Source: Lumbricus terrestris
Taxonomy: Eukaryota; Annelida; Clitellata; Crassiclitellata; Lumbricidae
Direction: 5' to 3'
Length of the DNA stretch: 64,000 nt
NCBI GenBank assembly: GCA_949752735.1
Contig: OX457037.1
Location: 70,339,829-70,403,828 of the forward strand
In this document: piece by piece, positions 10,638 through 22,775 of the stretch
Numbering within the stretch: position 1 is the stretch's first letter
Layout of the letters: each line of letters opens with the position of its first letter
Program-made: the position numbers and the translations under genes
The notes under the pieces: model-generated
What the model saw: only the letters and a program-made list of their open reading frames with translations
The model's database searches: none
Told to the model about the DNA's origin: nothing

Positions 10638-11591
10638 ATATCTATATCTATAAGAAAGGACTTGGCTATGTATGTGGGTATGTGGGTATGTGACTTTGTC
10701 CAGAATGCACGCTCACAGTTTTTGAGCTTTTCACTCCAAACCTTCACTACTGTGTAAATCTCGGCACGAGACGCAAAGTCGAGAGGTTGGCGATTCTCTA
10801 CCACCATGAGTGCCAGGGTGGGGTGCGAAACCCCCCAATTTTTTCAAAAAACCCAGCTATTGATATGAAATTTTGTCCTAGATAGAGGTCCATCAGAACC
10901 ACCCGGATCAGTGGCTGGAAAATCTCTACCACCATGGGGCCAGGGTGCGGGGGCCAAAAACACTAATTTTCGCTACAAATTTCATTCGCTTGCCACATAT
11001 ATAAGCAGTGATTTCAACCGTTTTAGAGGTGTTTAAGGTAATTTTTGCTATAAAGTTTCATTCGCTTGGTACGTATAAAAGCAGTCATTTTAAACGTTTT
11101 AGAGGTGTCTAAGGTCAGCTCTGTTGCCAGTACGGGTCTCACGGGTCGCGTACCGGTGAAGGCGGAGTGGGGTGGGATTGTGGGGTGGGGTGGAAGAGGT
11201 CGGGTGGGGAAGGGGTGGTGTGGAGGGGTGGGATGGGGGTGAGGGGTGGAGGTGGGGGTGGCGTGGGGGTCGAGAAGTAGAGGTTGGGGGTGGGGAGGGG
11301 TAGAATTGGGGTGGGGGAGTGGGGTTGGCGTGGAGCGGGTGTGTGGGGTGGAGGGGGATGTAGTAGGCGGTCGGGGTGGAGTGGGTGTGGTGTGGTGGAA
11401 GGGGGTTGGGAGTGGAGTGGTGGGGGTGGAGGGAGTGTGGTGGGATGGGTGAGAAAATTTTCGTCAAACCGAAATTTCTTCGGTGGCGTGCTGGTAGAGG
11501 TCGGAGTGTGGTTGGGTGTTGTGTGGTGGGGTTGTGGCCGGAGCCGATCGAACCCTAAATTTCCCGGGCAACGCCGGGTACCACAGCTTGT
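10638..11591 (-). mobile_element. GGTACCCGG-head retroelement-like repeat, copy 2
   Basis: Minus orientation: head GGTACCCGGCGTTGCCCGG near 11555-11583, C-rich body (G-rich on the plus strand, 11150-11450), conserved tail GTAGTGAAGGTTTGGAGTG near 10735-10755, and end TTTCTTATAGATATAGATAT at about 10639. It is shorter than copy 1 because it has fewer cassettes. Confidence 0.75.
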
Positions 11592-11875
11592 AAATAAATA
11601 AAAATGGGTTCAATTTTCATGACATTTCTATGTTTTTCGACTATAACGCATCCAAAAGTTATTTTTGAAGAGCAATAAATTTTGCCATTCTATAGAGGGG
11701 ATGTGGGACAATTTTCCATGCTAATTAAGTTGTCTTTTGGTAACATCATGTACTAAAAATAAATGAAAATGTGTGAAAAAATATTTTTGTTACATTGCAA
11801 ATCGATATTTCTGCGTAAACGAGTGTCAGCAGCTAATGAACTTATTATTAACTGAAACAGATATTAAAGATGAAT

Positions 11876-12066
11876 ACAAACATACATACATGCATATACA
11901 ATTTATACATACATACATACATACATACATATATTCATGCATACATAGATACATACATACCTACCTACATACATACATACATACATACATACATACATAC
12001 ATACATACATACATACATACATACATACATACATACATACATACATACATACATACATACATACAT
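11876..12066 (+). repeat. (CATA)n microsatellite
   Basis: Nearly pure CATA units with a few CCTA or GATA variants at the left edge. Directly abuts a transposon terminus at 12067. Confidence 0.97.
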
Positions 12067-14154
12067 TAGTGTGGTCCTTAGCTCCATGTAAAAATATTTT
12101 TGGGAAAGTTTTAAGCGAGGCACCCTCCTAACTTATACCTTTAGGTTAAAAAATATTAACACTGAAAATTTTGGCAGATTTTTTTAGTTTTAGGGGTCGC
12201 TACCGGACGTAACATATATCAATGTAAAGACACAGGCGAAACATGGAATATCGTGTATTGTATTCTATTACTAGAGTACTGTACATGTACGACGTTGTAC
12301 GTATGGCTGAATGCACATATTGAAATAAATTCTGGTGGGCAATGGACCGTGCTGGAGATGGACTAGTGGCCTGTGAACTGGTTTACTATTTTGGTGAAAA
12401 CCCATAAGCGGACATAAAAATGTTTTTTCCAGTTAATGTTTCCATTATTGCATCAGTCTTTTGCGACGATATGTATATATTTCTTCACAATCAATATAGC
12501 AGACTCTGCATCTGATCCTCATTATTTGTTTGAAGCTTGTTATACTTGTTCATGAGTGTCACTCCACGATTTGTAATGTCATTCACAACTTTCACTGAGC
12601 TCGCAGTGGCCTAATCTAACTTGAAGTTCTCGTCGCTTGACCATGTATATCAACGTCTTGTTGGAGAAAACTTGAAAAATCTCATGTTTTCCATGACAAA
12701 ATTTTCCAGTTGCATTGAGCTTATTACAGCAGGTTCCAAGGTTCTTCTTTGTAGTGGATGCTCGATCCAAGTTTTGTCCAGAGTAGTAACCATTTGGCTC
12801 TTGGTAAAAATGGAAGTCCCATTAATCAAAGAACGCAAAAGTCACCAATTCCTCTGAAAGATACCAATGGTCACCCAAACATTTCTTCTTTGCAACGTCT
12901 GCAACTGCACTATTTATTTCCCTGTATTTTGTCAATGTCCTTAAAGATCTTCACTCTACAGGCCAAGTCGAGGAGTATATATATATATGGTGCATACGGT
13001 GCTTGAAACCAGACTTTGACGTATAATAGCAGGCAGATGTCAGCTATACCCTTTATTCTCTTCTGGTTGACTTGAATTATTTCTTGAACATACATATCTT
13101 AACACTGTAAATTCTCTTGCCGATCAACCTCGCTCTGTGCAGCCCAGCTGAAAAATCATTATGTCCTTGCCCTTCGGTGATGCCTCCAACTTAATTTAGG
13201 CATATTATGTGATAGCGACATGCACTCTACAACAAATCCTTGTCCAGCTTCTGTTCCAACAGGGTGCAGGCACCATTTCTAAGTCTCTGTTCACTGATGT
13301 GGTGTCAAAGCACATAGATTTGATTTGATAAGTAGTGCCCCAAGTCATAACCGCTTCATACACTGCAGACACTGAAGATTTTCTTGTCCCGATGATAACT
13401 TCTGTAAACCGAGGAACTGGTCAACACCCACTCCAGAAACGAGGACATGAAGACAGTCTACTATTTCTTTACTGCAGTCTGCAGATGTCTTCCAACAACT
13501 TTCCATCCAAGTGAATTATTAGAGGAACTCCTGGTTGGCATTCAGCTTTCAAGTTTTCATAAATGTTTTGCCAATTCTTTATTCACTGCTTAGGCATTGA
13601 AAAACAATTGAGATTGAACTCTGCGGGATCACTGCCAAGACATTGTAGTGCGAAAGAAAGTAGGACTACAAGTGTTGCATTTCTGTTACTCACTTTCGCC
13701 GTGGCATTGCCAAGACTTAGGCCTATTGCCAACTTTGTGTACTCTTTGACAATAGAGAAATTGTGCAAAATTGCCAATATATACAAAAAACCAAAATTAA
13801 GCGAAATTGCCGCCAAAAGATGCAATGGCTGTGAATGCATTATAGAAAAATGTCAATAAAATAAGTAAGTAGGTGGCAATCATGATATCGGAGGTGTTAA
13901 TAAATATGTGAGTAGCTGTCTATCAAATTCTATCATAGCGATTAACATGGTTGGAAAGCATATTAATGAAAATTGCGCATAGTAGAACACAAAGCCCAAA
14001 TTAATTCTAACCTTGAACTTTAACCTCTGGTAGCGACCCCTAAATGTCCTCAAATTCTCTCCAAAATTTTTCTCAGTTTTTTTCTCATCAATAGAAACCA
14101 ACTTAGAGGGTGCCCCGTTATAAAATCAAACGTTTAAAAATAAGGACCACCTTA
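12067..14154 (-). mobile_element. DNA transposon inserted in a CATA microsatellite
   Basis: The two ends are inverted relatives: TAGTGTGGTCCTTA at the left and its counterpart TAAGGTGGTCCTTA read from the right, continuing for about 140 bp through GGCACCCTC and GGGGTCGCTACC words. CATA microsatellite flanks both sides, so an 8-bp ACATACAT duplication is compatible but not informative. The minus strand carries a transposase relic. A related element is at 28681-30669. Confidence 0.8.
12420..13600 (-). pseudogene. decayed transposase relic of the 12067-14154 element
   Basis: Short conserved blocks can be read in shifting minus-strand frames: an IHLDGKLL block near 13500, LVSGVGVDQFLG near 13430, NGACTLLEQKLDKDLL near 13260 followed by a CRYHI word, and VKVVNDITNRGVTLM near 12580. 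They occur in the same order in a widespread but poorly named metazoan transposon protein family (motifs WDGK, FDTT, ACRHH, KVVND). I recall this family as transposon-borne but cannot name its superfamily. Many stops and frameshifts exclude function. The copy at 61890-63250 preserves the C-terminal part better. Confidence 0.65.
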
Positions 14155-14375
14155 ACATACATACATACATACATACATACATACATACATACATACATAC
14201 ATACATGATTACATACATGCCTACATACATACATACATTCATACATACATACATACATACATACATACATACATACATACATACATACATACATACATAC
14301 ATACATACATACATACATACATACATACATACATACATACATACATACATACATACATACATACATACGTAGGCT
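14155..14375 (+). repeat. (CATA)n microsatellite
   Basis: Right half of the microsatellite split by the element at 12067-14154. Long methionine/tyrosine/cysteine/valine frames across it are artefacts. Confidence 0.97.
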
Positions 14376-14904
14376 ACATACGTAGGCAACATACATGCAT
14401 ACCTGTTCAAAACACACAGAATCTAATATTTTGTCCATGCATAAACACTTGTTTGTTGAATTGAAGGGTCCTATGCAAAAAGTTGTATAATTTCGAGGTA
14501 GATTCATATAATGTTAAACCTAAATAAACAATTTTGTGCAGAAATGAATGCTCTATTCAATGGTGCATTACAAGTGTAGCGGACCAGGGCTGGGCAAAAA
14601 CACCAGGAGCCGAACACCAGCCCAGGTCGTCAAGGTATCGTCGTCTTGTCCGCCGAGTACGGCTTCAGCTGTAGACTGAAGACTAGCCGACTAGGCTTAA
14701 GCTCATTTATTTGAAGAACAGAAATGTCAATGCAGTTTTCACAGTCAACTTCGGTAGCGCCAATGTTCGGAGCAACGTTCGGAGCAATGTTCGGAGCAGT
14801 TTCTATAGCGCCACAGTTCGGATTAATGCACCACTGTTCGCAGCAATTGTCAATGCGGAACGTCAATTCGTCGTTAGATCGCAGCTGTGTCGATAGCGCC
14901 CGCA
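14376..14904. other. no gene; small tandem repeat near 14758-14806
   Basis: A short tandem series of CAATGTTCGGAG-like units is present at 14758-14806. Otherwise unremarkable sequence leading into the GC-rich minisatellite. Confidence 0.5.
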
Positions 14905-15465
14905 GAACGTCAGGGGTCGCTGCAGCGCTAAGAGTAGACTCGTCGTGGCTGCGCTGGGAGTAGAACCGTCGTGGCTAGGCTAGGAGTCGAACCGTCGTTA
15001 CAGGTCCCAGTGACTTCCGTAGCACCAGGAGTAGAACCGTCGTGGCTGCGCTCGGAGTAGACCCGTCGTGGCTAGGCTAGGAGTCGAACCGTCGTTACAG
15101 GTCCCAGTGACTTCGGTAGCACCAGAAGTAGAACCGTCGTGGCTGCGCTCGGAGTAGACCCGTCGTGGCAGCGCCCGGAGTAGACCGTCGTGGCAGCTCC
15201 CAGTGACTTCCGTAGCACCAGGAGTAGAACCGTCGTGGCTGCGCTCGGAGTAGACCCGTCGTGGCTAGGCTAGGAGTCGAACCGTCGCTGCAGGTCCCAG
15301 TGACTTCCGTAGCACCAGGAGTAGAACCGTCGTGGCTGCGCTCGGAGTAGACCCGTCGTGGCAGCGCCCGGAGTAGACCGTCGTGGCAGCGCCCGGAGTA
15401 GACCGTCGTGGCAGCGCCCGGAGTAGACCCGTCGAGGCGGCGCCCGGAGTAGAACCGTCGTCGCA
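14905..15465. repeat. GC-rich minisatellite I
   Basis: Nested repeats built from AGTAGAACCGTCGTGGC and AGTAGACCCGTCGTGGC words combined into a roughly 95-bp higher unit that also contains CAGTGACTTCCGTAGCACC. The last part shifts to a shorter ~27-bp unit (GCAGCGCCCGGAGTAGACC). Confidence 0.92.
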
Positions 15466-15694
15466 GTCGGTGTCGAACTCCTGTCCAGTGGGAGAGGCCG
15501 ACGTCTAGACCGATGCTAACGGCTCAAGATCAATAGACGTCGAGGACTTACACTCCCACAGTCAGTCACCACTCAAGCCACGTTTTACCGTGAGTCAAGT
15601 GCCAGACGATTAGTCAGCTTCGTGCCCGTCCAAAAGTCGGTCTCGATCTGTTACAGTCGCGTCCTTATATAGCCTTCCTTTGCACGCGTAGGCC

Positions 15695-16475
15695 ACGCCT
15701 ACTCAGGTCAGGTCTACGTAGACCAGGCGGGTCTACGCCTGCTACAGGCCACGCCCACTCAGGCCAGGTCTACGGTAGACCGGGCAGGTCTACGTAACCA
15801 CAGGCCGGTCTACACCTGCTACAGGCCCCGCCCACTCAGGCCAGGTCTACGGTAGACCGGGCAGGTCTACGCCTGCTACAGGCCAGGTCTACGTAACCTC
15901 AGGCAGGTCTACGTAACCTCAGGCAGGTCTACGTAGACCGGGCAAGTCTACGCCTGCTATAGGCCAGGTCTACGTAGACCGGGCAGGTCTACATCTGCTA
16001 CAGGCCAGGTCTACGTAACCAAAGGCAGGTCTACACCTGCTACAGGCCAGGTCTACGTAACCTCAGGCAGGTCTACGCCTGCTACAGGCCAGGTCTACGT
16101 AACCTCAGGCAGGTCTACGTAGACCGGGCAAGTCTACGCCTGCTACAGGCCAGGTCTACGTAACCTCAGGCAGGTCTACACCTGCTACAGGCCAGGTCTA
16201 CGTAACCAAAGGCAGGTCTACGTAGACCGGGCAGGTCTACATCTGCTACAGGCCAGGTCTACGTAACCAAAGGCAGGTCTACACCTGCTACAGGCCAGGT
16301 CTACGTAACCTCAGGCAGGTCTACACCTGCTACAGGCCAGGTCTATGTAACCAAAGGCAGGTCTACGTAACCTCAGGCAGGTCTACGTAACCTCAGGCAG
16401 GTCTACACCTGCTACAGGCCAGGTCTACGTAACCTCAGGCAGGTCTACGTAGACCGGGCAGGTCTACACAGGTTA
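15695..16475. repeat. GC-rich minisatellite II with GTCTACGTAGAC palindromes
   Basis: About 25-60 bp units made of CAGGTCTACGTAACC, AGGTCTACACCTGCTACAGG and GTCTACGTAGACCGGGC in varying order. GTCTACGTAGAC is a perfect 12-bp palindrome that recurs. The array ends at AGACAGACAAGCAGGCAGG. Confidence 0.93.
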
Positions 16476-16724
16476 TGATAGACAGACAAGCAGGCAGGTA
16501 GACAGACAGAGTACAAAATTCTCAACACAAGTTACGATATCTCAAGTCAAACACCAAAATTCGGGGTAGTGTTAACCACCCTCTTGGCAGTTCATGCCAT
16601 AAAAAGCTTGGCAACCTGAGGGTTAAGCAGGAATTACCTCCATCAATCCATTCTTTTTAAGCAAGAATTTTTTAATATATCACTTTAGCGTTCTAAATTA
16701 TTCACCTTTGCATGTATTGACGAA

Positions 16725-16955
16725 ACAAATTCCAGCCAAATAGAAGTCGGATTGGTGAAAGTATTTTCACTTACATAGGAGTCCTGGAGTGGGAACGATG
16801 AATAGATTTTTGCATCAATTGAAGCTGGATTGATGAAAAATAATTGTCTTTATCGATCGATAAAAATGCAATTATTGCTCAAATAAAAACTGGATTGATG
16901 AAACCTATTCATTTTATTCATGCCAAAGTAGAAGTGGGATTCATGAAAATAGGCC
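16725..16955 (+). repeat. cluster of GAAGCTGGATTGATGAAAA-type words
   Basis: Four or five degenerate copies spaced about 40-70 bp (near 16741, 16818, 16884 and 16929). The same word is inside the tandem-TIR elements A, B and C. Confidence 0.8.
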
Positions 16956-17512
16956 TAATAATGCTGCGCAAGGCGAATAATTTAGAACGATAAAGCGATA
17001 GATTATCGAATTAGGGTTAGGGTTATGCACCGAGATCGCCTTTGAATATAGGTTAGCCAAGTTCATACGGCGAGGAGCGCTCTGTAAATGTCCAGATACG
17101 AGACGATATCCATTATTCATATTTATTTTCATTAATTTTTCTTATTTTGCGGTGATCCATTCATAGCCTACTATCATTGTATTTATTATTATTAGACTAA
17201 TTGTGATGCCGCATAAACACGTGCTTAGCACCGCCTACGTTAAGCGAGATGACGTCAACAGCAATGGCGCCGTGATAATAACGGTGAAAGAGCGTCTTAA
17301 TTTTACGGTAATAATTACCACATCGAATTTTAAAATGTCAGTATCTCTGGTATTAAAGTGAGTTGTGAGTTGAAAACAATCGCGTTGACTTACAAATTCG
17401 CAAGAGAATATTTAGCAAACTGTTTCAAAAGAATATTCAAACAGACGGGCAAACTTTCAGACATATTTTGGTATAGATAAATATGATGCGACTGTATCAA
17501 ATCGCGTGTTGA

Positions 17513-17705
17513 AATAAAGTCTCCCCGGGGGAGACTTTGTTTCGGCAGGGTATGAAATATTCTCTCCCCCCGGACACTTTATTTCAGAATAAAGTCTGCG
17601 GGGGGCGAATCTATTCTGAAACAGATCCTCCGGGGGGAGAATCTGTTTCGAAATATAGTCTCCGGGGTGAGACTTTTAGGGCGGAGACTCTGTCACGCGA
17701 CACCT
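17513..17705. repeat. short tandem array of AAAGTCTCC words (right)
   Basis: Contains AATAAAGTCTCCCC, GGGGGAGACTTTGTTTC and similar words in both orientations and ends GGAGACTCTGTCACGCGACACC, the inverted relative of the left array start (GGTGTCACG). A possible right terminus of an 8.9-kb composite element. Confidence 0.65.
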
Positions 17706-19658
17706 GTCGGCCAATCGCCATAACTCTAATTGCCCGCAGTCCGCTGATCATGTAGGAACTCTTGTTCCTCTCATGGCATCTTGCTGACTTCCAGAGCTTC
17801 TTTTAAGGAATTTTTTTATAACTGTACAATAGGGTGCCAACGAAATGCATGGTCAAAAAATAATTTTGCCTAATCCAGTTTCCCACCCCCTAAAAATGTT
17901 TTCTATGACAAGAAACTCATGTGTAACAAATTTTATTCAGGTTGATGAATATTTAGAGGTAGCTCCGCGCGTTAGTAGTTTATAGTAGCGTATCCCATCA
18001 TTTCTTCGAAATCGCGTATAGAAATAACTTGTATCTACAGAGAACAGACTGTGCTGTGACTCATTGTTCATACTAACTAAGAATAATAAAGTTTCTTGTA
18101 ATTTTTAATCTTTCCCAATTCTTGGTTGTTGTTATAATAACATGAATAAACCAAAAAAGGCTAAATAAAGACTCAGTACTGTCTATGTCATTTCATACAA
18201 CTAGCACTACATGCCTTCATGCTGGTGCCTGTGTTTTGCCTGTGCAAAAGCGTATGAGCTTTGTTTGTAGACCAAAATCATGGAATTAGTCGATGCCAAA
18301 GCATTCAACACCAGATAAGAACTCCAGTGGCATAACATCAAGATATAATTTAACAGATTTAGAGACTCAGGTATACATATTTGAAGCAGATCCGGTATGA
18401 AAACGGTATAAAGGTGATAACAACTGCACTGGTTTGAATCTGATGCAAAGTGAGTTTATTGAGCTCATCCAGCTCAATGATATTCAGCCAAGACTGTTAG
18501 GACCACTATGAGCTCTTTCACCTGGCACTGATATTTTTAGAAGGAGTGGAAAGTGGGGAATATATGCGTATCCATGCCTCTGGAGCCCATGCATCCTATA
18601 GAGCTAGTTTGCCTATAGATGGATGGCAAGGTCACATACAGTTTTAAAAGCTACTTATTTCACTCTCAATAAACGTCACCAAACGTTAGTTGTCAGCTCT
18701 CCAAGAGTTCAAAGCAGTTGTGAATTTGTACATTAAGTGTCTGTACGCACATGCATGATCCTCGCAACGACTTGAATCTTCCGCATGAGTTTGATGCATA
18801 CCGACAAACAACCAAACTGTTGCCGATTCAGCAATCAAGTCCCTCTGTAGTCATTTGTAGCATCTAGGTGAAATCCTAAATGGTCCTACTTTCTTTGATA
18901 CAATGGTTCCTCTGGAAGGAAGCAATGGTCACAGACCTAAGTTAAGAAACTCATGGACGAACTCCTTGACATGTTGTGCTGCATGGCACTGTTGCTATAC
19001 CAATGCAGCGATGGTTGTCACAACATACTTAGCAGCTTCTTGTGGCAATTGGAATATCACATGACTTCTTGTCCTTAAGACCTTCACCCTAGCACTTGAG
19101 AGAGCATTTCTGAGTATGCTAGTGCTCCAATATGAGCAGAGAGTCTGATGGTGGTCAACAATGCCGCTGATTCATTCAATGGTGTCCTTCATCACTATGA
19201 AAAACAGAATAAATTTGTGTTATAAGTTGCTGAGAGGCAAACCACAGACATTTCTAATTACTAAGGAGTCTACAGTAACTGTTGCTCACCAGTAGTGCTG
19301 TGCTCAATTGCTCATCACTAACTTAGCAATAATGAATACCCTTCATAGTAATGTATCTTAACCATTGAAACAGCATGTAAATTAACATTGTCCTATGCTA
19401 AAAACTTTAACCACGTGGAGCTACCAGCAAATATTTTTAAAATGCTTCCAAATTTTGTGAACCTTATTATTTCAACAATGAAAACATATTTGGAGGGTGG
19501 GAAGATAAAAATAAAACAATTATTTTTTGAGTGGCACCCTACTGTACAACCCCTTCTCTTCGCTCCCATCCTCCGTGGTAAATTGATTCCAAGTGGAGAC
19601 CAATGAACTTTTACTAGTTTTAACTGCACCGAAGTGCTTCTAATCAACTGTACAAGTC
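17706..19658. other. about 1.9 kb without a recognised gene
   Basis: Fragmented short frames on both strands only. The higher GC and uneven composition at 18480-19150 suggests a decayed coding relic, but I could not match a family. Confidence 0.4.
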
Positions 19659-19836
19659 CATGACTTTTTTATCGTGTAGTTGTGCACAATATGTCCAGTT
19701 CTAAATGGATTTGTGATGTTGTATAAGCACTTCTTTGCACTTAAAACTAGCAAAAAAAGGTTCGATTGGAAGTAATATACCATGGGCAATGTGAAAGGAA
19801 AGAAGGAATCGTGCAGTTCTAAACATTCCAGCCCTG
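19659..19836. mobile_element. hAT-type MITE, diverged copy (178 bp)
   Basis: Homologous along its length to the intact MITE at 27159-27352 (shared words TGCAGTTCTAAA, AAGCACTTCT and AAAACTAGCAAAAA). Flanking 8-mers TACAAGTC (19651-19658) and CACAAGTC (19837-19844) are a 7-of-8 target duplication. Confidence 0.75.
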
Positions 19837-20387
19837 CACAAGTCCATTCAGAACTGCACATCTCGTGTACTGCAACAATTGCACGCTAAAAAAACCTTGC
19901 CGACTTTGGTAGGTCTACATTTGCAATTGTCAGTGGTGCGTTTCCAGGCTGCAATGTAAAAAATTCTCTACACTTCAGAATCTGTTCAAAGTTTTGTAAT
20001 TTCTCAAGACATTTCCTTTAATTTTCCTCTTTTTGTAGGGTTTCATGAGCTTTCGAAATAGGAGTGTCAAGTTGCTTCCTAGCATAAAATGATGTTGAAA
20101 AACAAGCTAAATGCAAACTTTTCAGTTAAAATTTTCTTGAAAAAATCAGATAAAAAGTAATTAATAATATTTGCACTCGGAAATTACTTGCAAAATTGAG
20201 CTAATGTGAAGATAAGACACTATAGTATACTAACAGACTATACTACTATACTAACCGAAAATGTCAAAAAGTGAAAATTGACCTCGTGACCCATTTTGAG
20301 ACAAAATGGACTGTAAATTATCTCAGAATTACATGCCTGCGAAATAAGCCTCGTTTCGTAGTACCGGCTCACAAATTTTTAAAGCTG

Positions 20388-21262
20388 AAGTAGAAGCTGG
20401 GTTGATGAAATGAATTCTGTCTGAATTGAAAATTGATTGATGTGTACGCTCTTATTGAAGCAGAAGCTGGATTGAGGAAAATAACGCGTTATAAATAGAA
20501 GTTGAGTTGGTGAGAATAATTCTTTCTTGAACAGAAGTTTGATTGATGATTGTTTTAGTTTAATATAAGCTGGACTGGCGGGAAAAGCGCTCGATAAATT
20601 TGAGCTATGTTAATATTGTCTGTTGAAACAGAAGCTGGACTACTGAAAAGAATGGTTGAGAAATGGACGCTCGATTGATTAATTTCCTTCATGTATATCA
20701 TTATGCATCCAGCTTCCATTTCTGCTGGAAAATCGTCAATCCTGCTGCCATTTATCAAGCGTCCTTTTTCATATATCCAGCGTCTATATAAGCTAGATAC
20801 CCTTAATCCTTCTTCTTTTACTCATGGGTCTTTTTCAATCACCAAGACTCCATCTCAGCTAGAAAATCATCAATCCAGCTTCCATTTCTCAAATGTTCTT
20901 TTCATCGATCTAGCGGCCGTTTCTCAAGGGTTCTTTTCAATCATCCGGCTTCCATCTTATGTTAAAAAACGTCAATCCAGCTTCCTTTCATCTAGTGTTA
21001 TTTTCATCAATCGAACTCTTTCTGCCAAAGACCATTTATCCAGTTTCCAGTTCTCAATCGTTCCTTTTTATAAATCTAGCGTTCATTTCGTAAGCGTGCT
21101 TTTATTAATTCAGTTTTTATTTCACTCAAAAACATCAATCTGACCTCAGTTATCAAGCGTTCGTTTCATATGTAGACTACATTTTTCGTTAATCGTCAGC
21201 GATATATTTCGTTTAGGAAAGTCGCTGTTTTGTCGGCGCTATTTTGTTGGTCGCTCTTTTGA
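20388..21262. mobile_element. inverted block of GAAGCTGGATT words with CGCTNTTTTGTCGGCGC end (element D)
   Basis: Plus-oriented GAAGCTGGATTGATGAAA words run to about 20670; complementary words (CATCAATCCAGCTTCC) follow from about 20700 to 21140, making a long imperfect palindrome. The right edge, 21200-21262, has tandem GTCGCTGTTTTG / GGCGCTATTTTG words like the terminal arrays of elements A-C. No left terminal array was found, so the element is incomplete. Confidence 0.65.
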
Positions 21263-21524
21263 CGGGGTTCGATGCACAGATAGCTAGAAAAGCTTCGATC
21301 TTAGTTTCTTTCAAACTGTTGTATTGCTACACATAAATGTTTGTACTTTGTAAATTTTCTTACAGAATCAACAAGCATTAATGAATGCGAATAGATTGGA
21401 GCGTAACATCCGCGGAAGCAAAGGTGGTGAAACATTAAAAGACACACTTGGTAAGTACACTGACAAACATTAATCTAAGGCCAACTAGCCTACATGCCAT
21501 CTTACATGATTATTAGTCTCAATT

Positions 21525-22775
21525 CAATTTCAATTCAATTGGTTTATTGATCCACCAAAAAACAAAGACAAGTAGACAAGTTTGCTCACAGGATAGTACA
21601 CACAGTGATTGATAGCGAGTTAACATTTGCGACTATATGGACAGGTAAGCAACCAATACTGAGTGTGGCAGAACCAATAGGCTACCCGAAGGGAATGATC
21701 CCGCTAGTGGGGCCTATTTACCAGAAAATTCATTGGGGTAACAATAGAAGATAAAAAGCAGATGCGATATTAATTAATTAATTAATGGCGGTGCTTTTGA
21801 AAGCAAATGAACAGAAGCCATAGGCGCAACCACCCTATGGGACCCACGGGACGCGTCCCCCAACTTTTGAGTGGTCCCATTGACTTTATCATTATGGTCC
21901 CCCCAACTTTTAGGACGCGATTCATTTGGTCCCCCCAACTTTTAGGACATGATTGCGCCTATGACAGAAGCAACGGGATACTTTCCTTCAAAATATATAT
22001 CAAAAACATAATAATAAGCATGAACATTGGTTAAATAAAGGAGTTCATTTTACATTGTTTAATGTGTATGCACGGATTTGGATTTTAAACTGAGCGAGAC
22101 TCCTGGATGCACGAATACTTTCCGGTATGTTATTCCAAAAAAGAGGACCCTGGTACTTAATAGAAAACTTTCTAGTGTTCGTTTTTGCAAAGACACTTAT
22201 GTGGGCTCTATTATTTCTAATGCCTTTAGCATATAAGTTAGGTCTAAAATAGGATGAGAATGCAAGTGGAAGAAGGTTGTTGTCATACTTATACATAAAT
22301 GTAGTAGTTTGGATGAATTTAATTTGGGATATTTTTAGCACGTTCAATTGTTGATATAAGGGGCTGGTGTGAGCATTAAAGGGAGAGTTTGTAATAATTC
22401 TTATGGCTTTTTTTCTGCAGTCTATTTAGCTTAGTTAGGTGAGTGTCGTATGTAGATGTCCAAATGAGATTGCAGTAACTTAAGTATGGGTGTATAAGTG
22501 TAAAATATAATGTTTTTAGTACATGAGGTGGAAGGAGATAGGCTATTCTGTGAATTATGCCTATATTTTTTGAATTTTTTTTGGAGATCTCAACTGTGTG
22601 TATATTCCATTTTAAGTGCTGGTCAATGTGTACCCCCAGGAATTTAGATGAGTATACTTGCGGTATTGATATATTATCAATTAGCAAGTCATGTTGTAAA
22701 CGTAGGCTATCTGGAAGTACTACACGAATAATTTCTCTACCAACTCTCGGGCTACTAAAGCTGAAAATCTAAGTC
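21525..22775 (-). mobile_element. 5'-truncated non-LTR retrotransposon (Jockey-superfamily-like)
   Basis: Minus-strand frames at 22376-22687 and 22045-22347 together give the C-terminal part of a non-LTR reverse transcriptase: FLGVHIDQHLKWNIH, then ILKTLYFTLIHPYLSYC-like, LNRLQKK, and near the end YQGPLFWNNIP. The catalytic YADD box is not present, so the copy is 5'-truncated. The 3' end at about 21525-21560 is an AATTG-rich tail, usual for this group. A 145-bp MITE is nested at 21819-21963. The frame is broken around 22350-22375. Confidence 0.75.
21819..21963. mobile_element. 145-bp MITE with 8-bp target duplication
   Basis: Termini CATAGGCGCAA and TTGCGCCTATG are inverted. ACAGAAGC is directly repeated at 21811-21818 and 21964-21971. 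The interior repeats GGTCCCCCCAACTTTT twice. An 8-bp duplication suggests a hAT-like transposase. Confidence 0.88.

Noticed and set aside
11773..12091. Open frames of alternating His/Thr/Tyr/Ile or Met/Tyr/Val/Cys
   Set aside because: Direct translation of (CATA)n. The same holds at 14126-14507, 28129-28780 and 52799-53253.
17008..17024. Telomere-like TTAGGGTTAGGGTTA
   Set aside because: Only about two and a half units; too short to indicate a telomere or an interstitial telomeric array.
20691..21143. A 150-codon open frame
   Set aside because: It runs through complementary GAAGCTGGATT repeats and has no recognisable family; the periodic word keeps the frame open.
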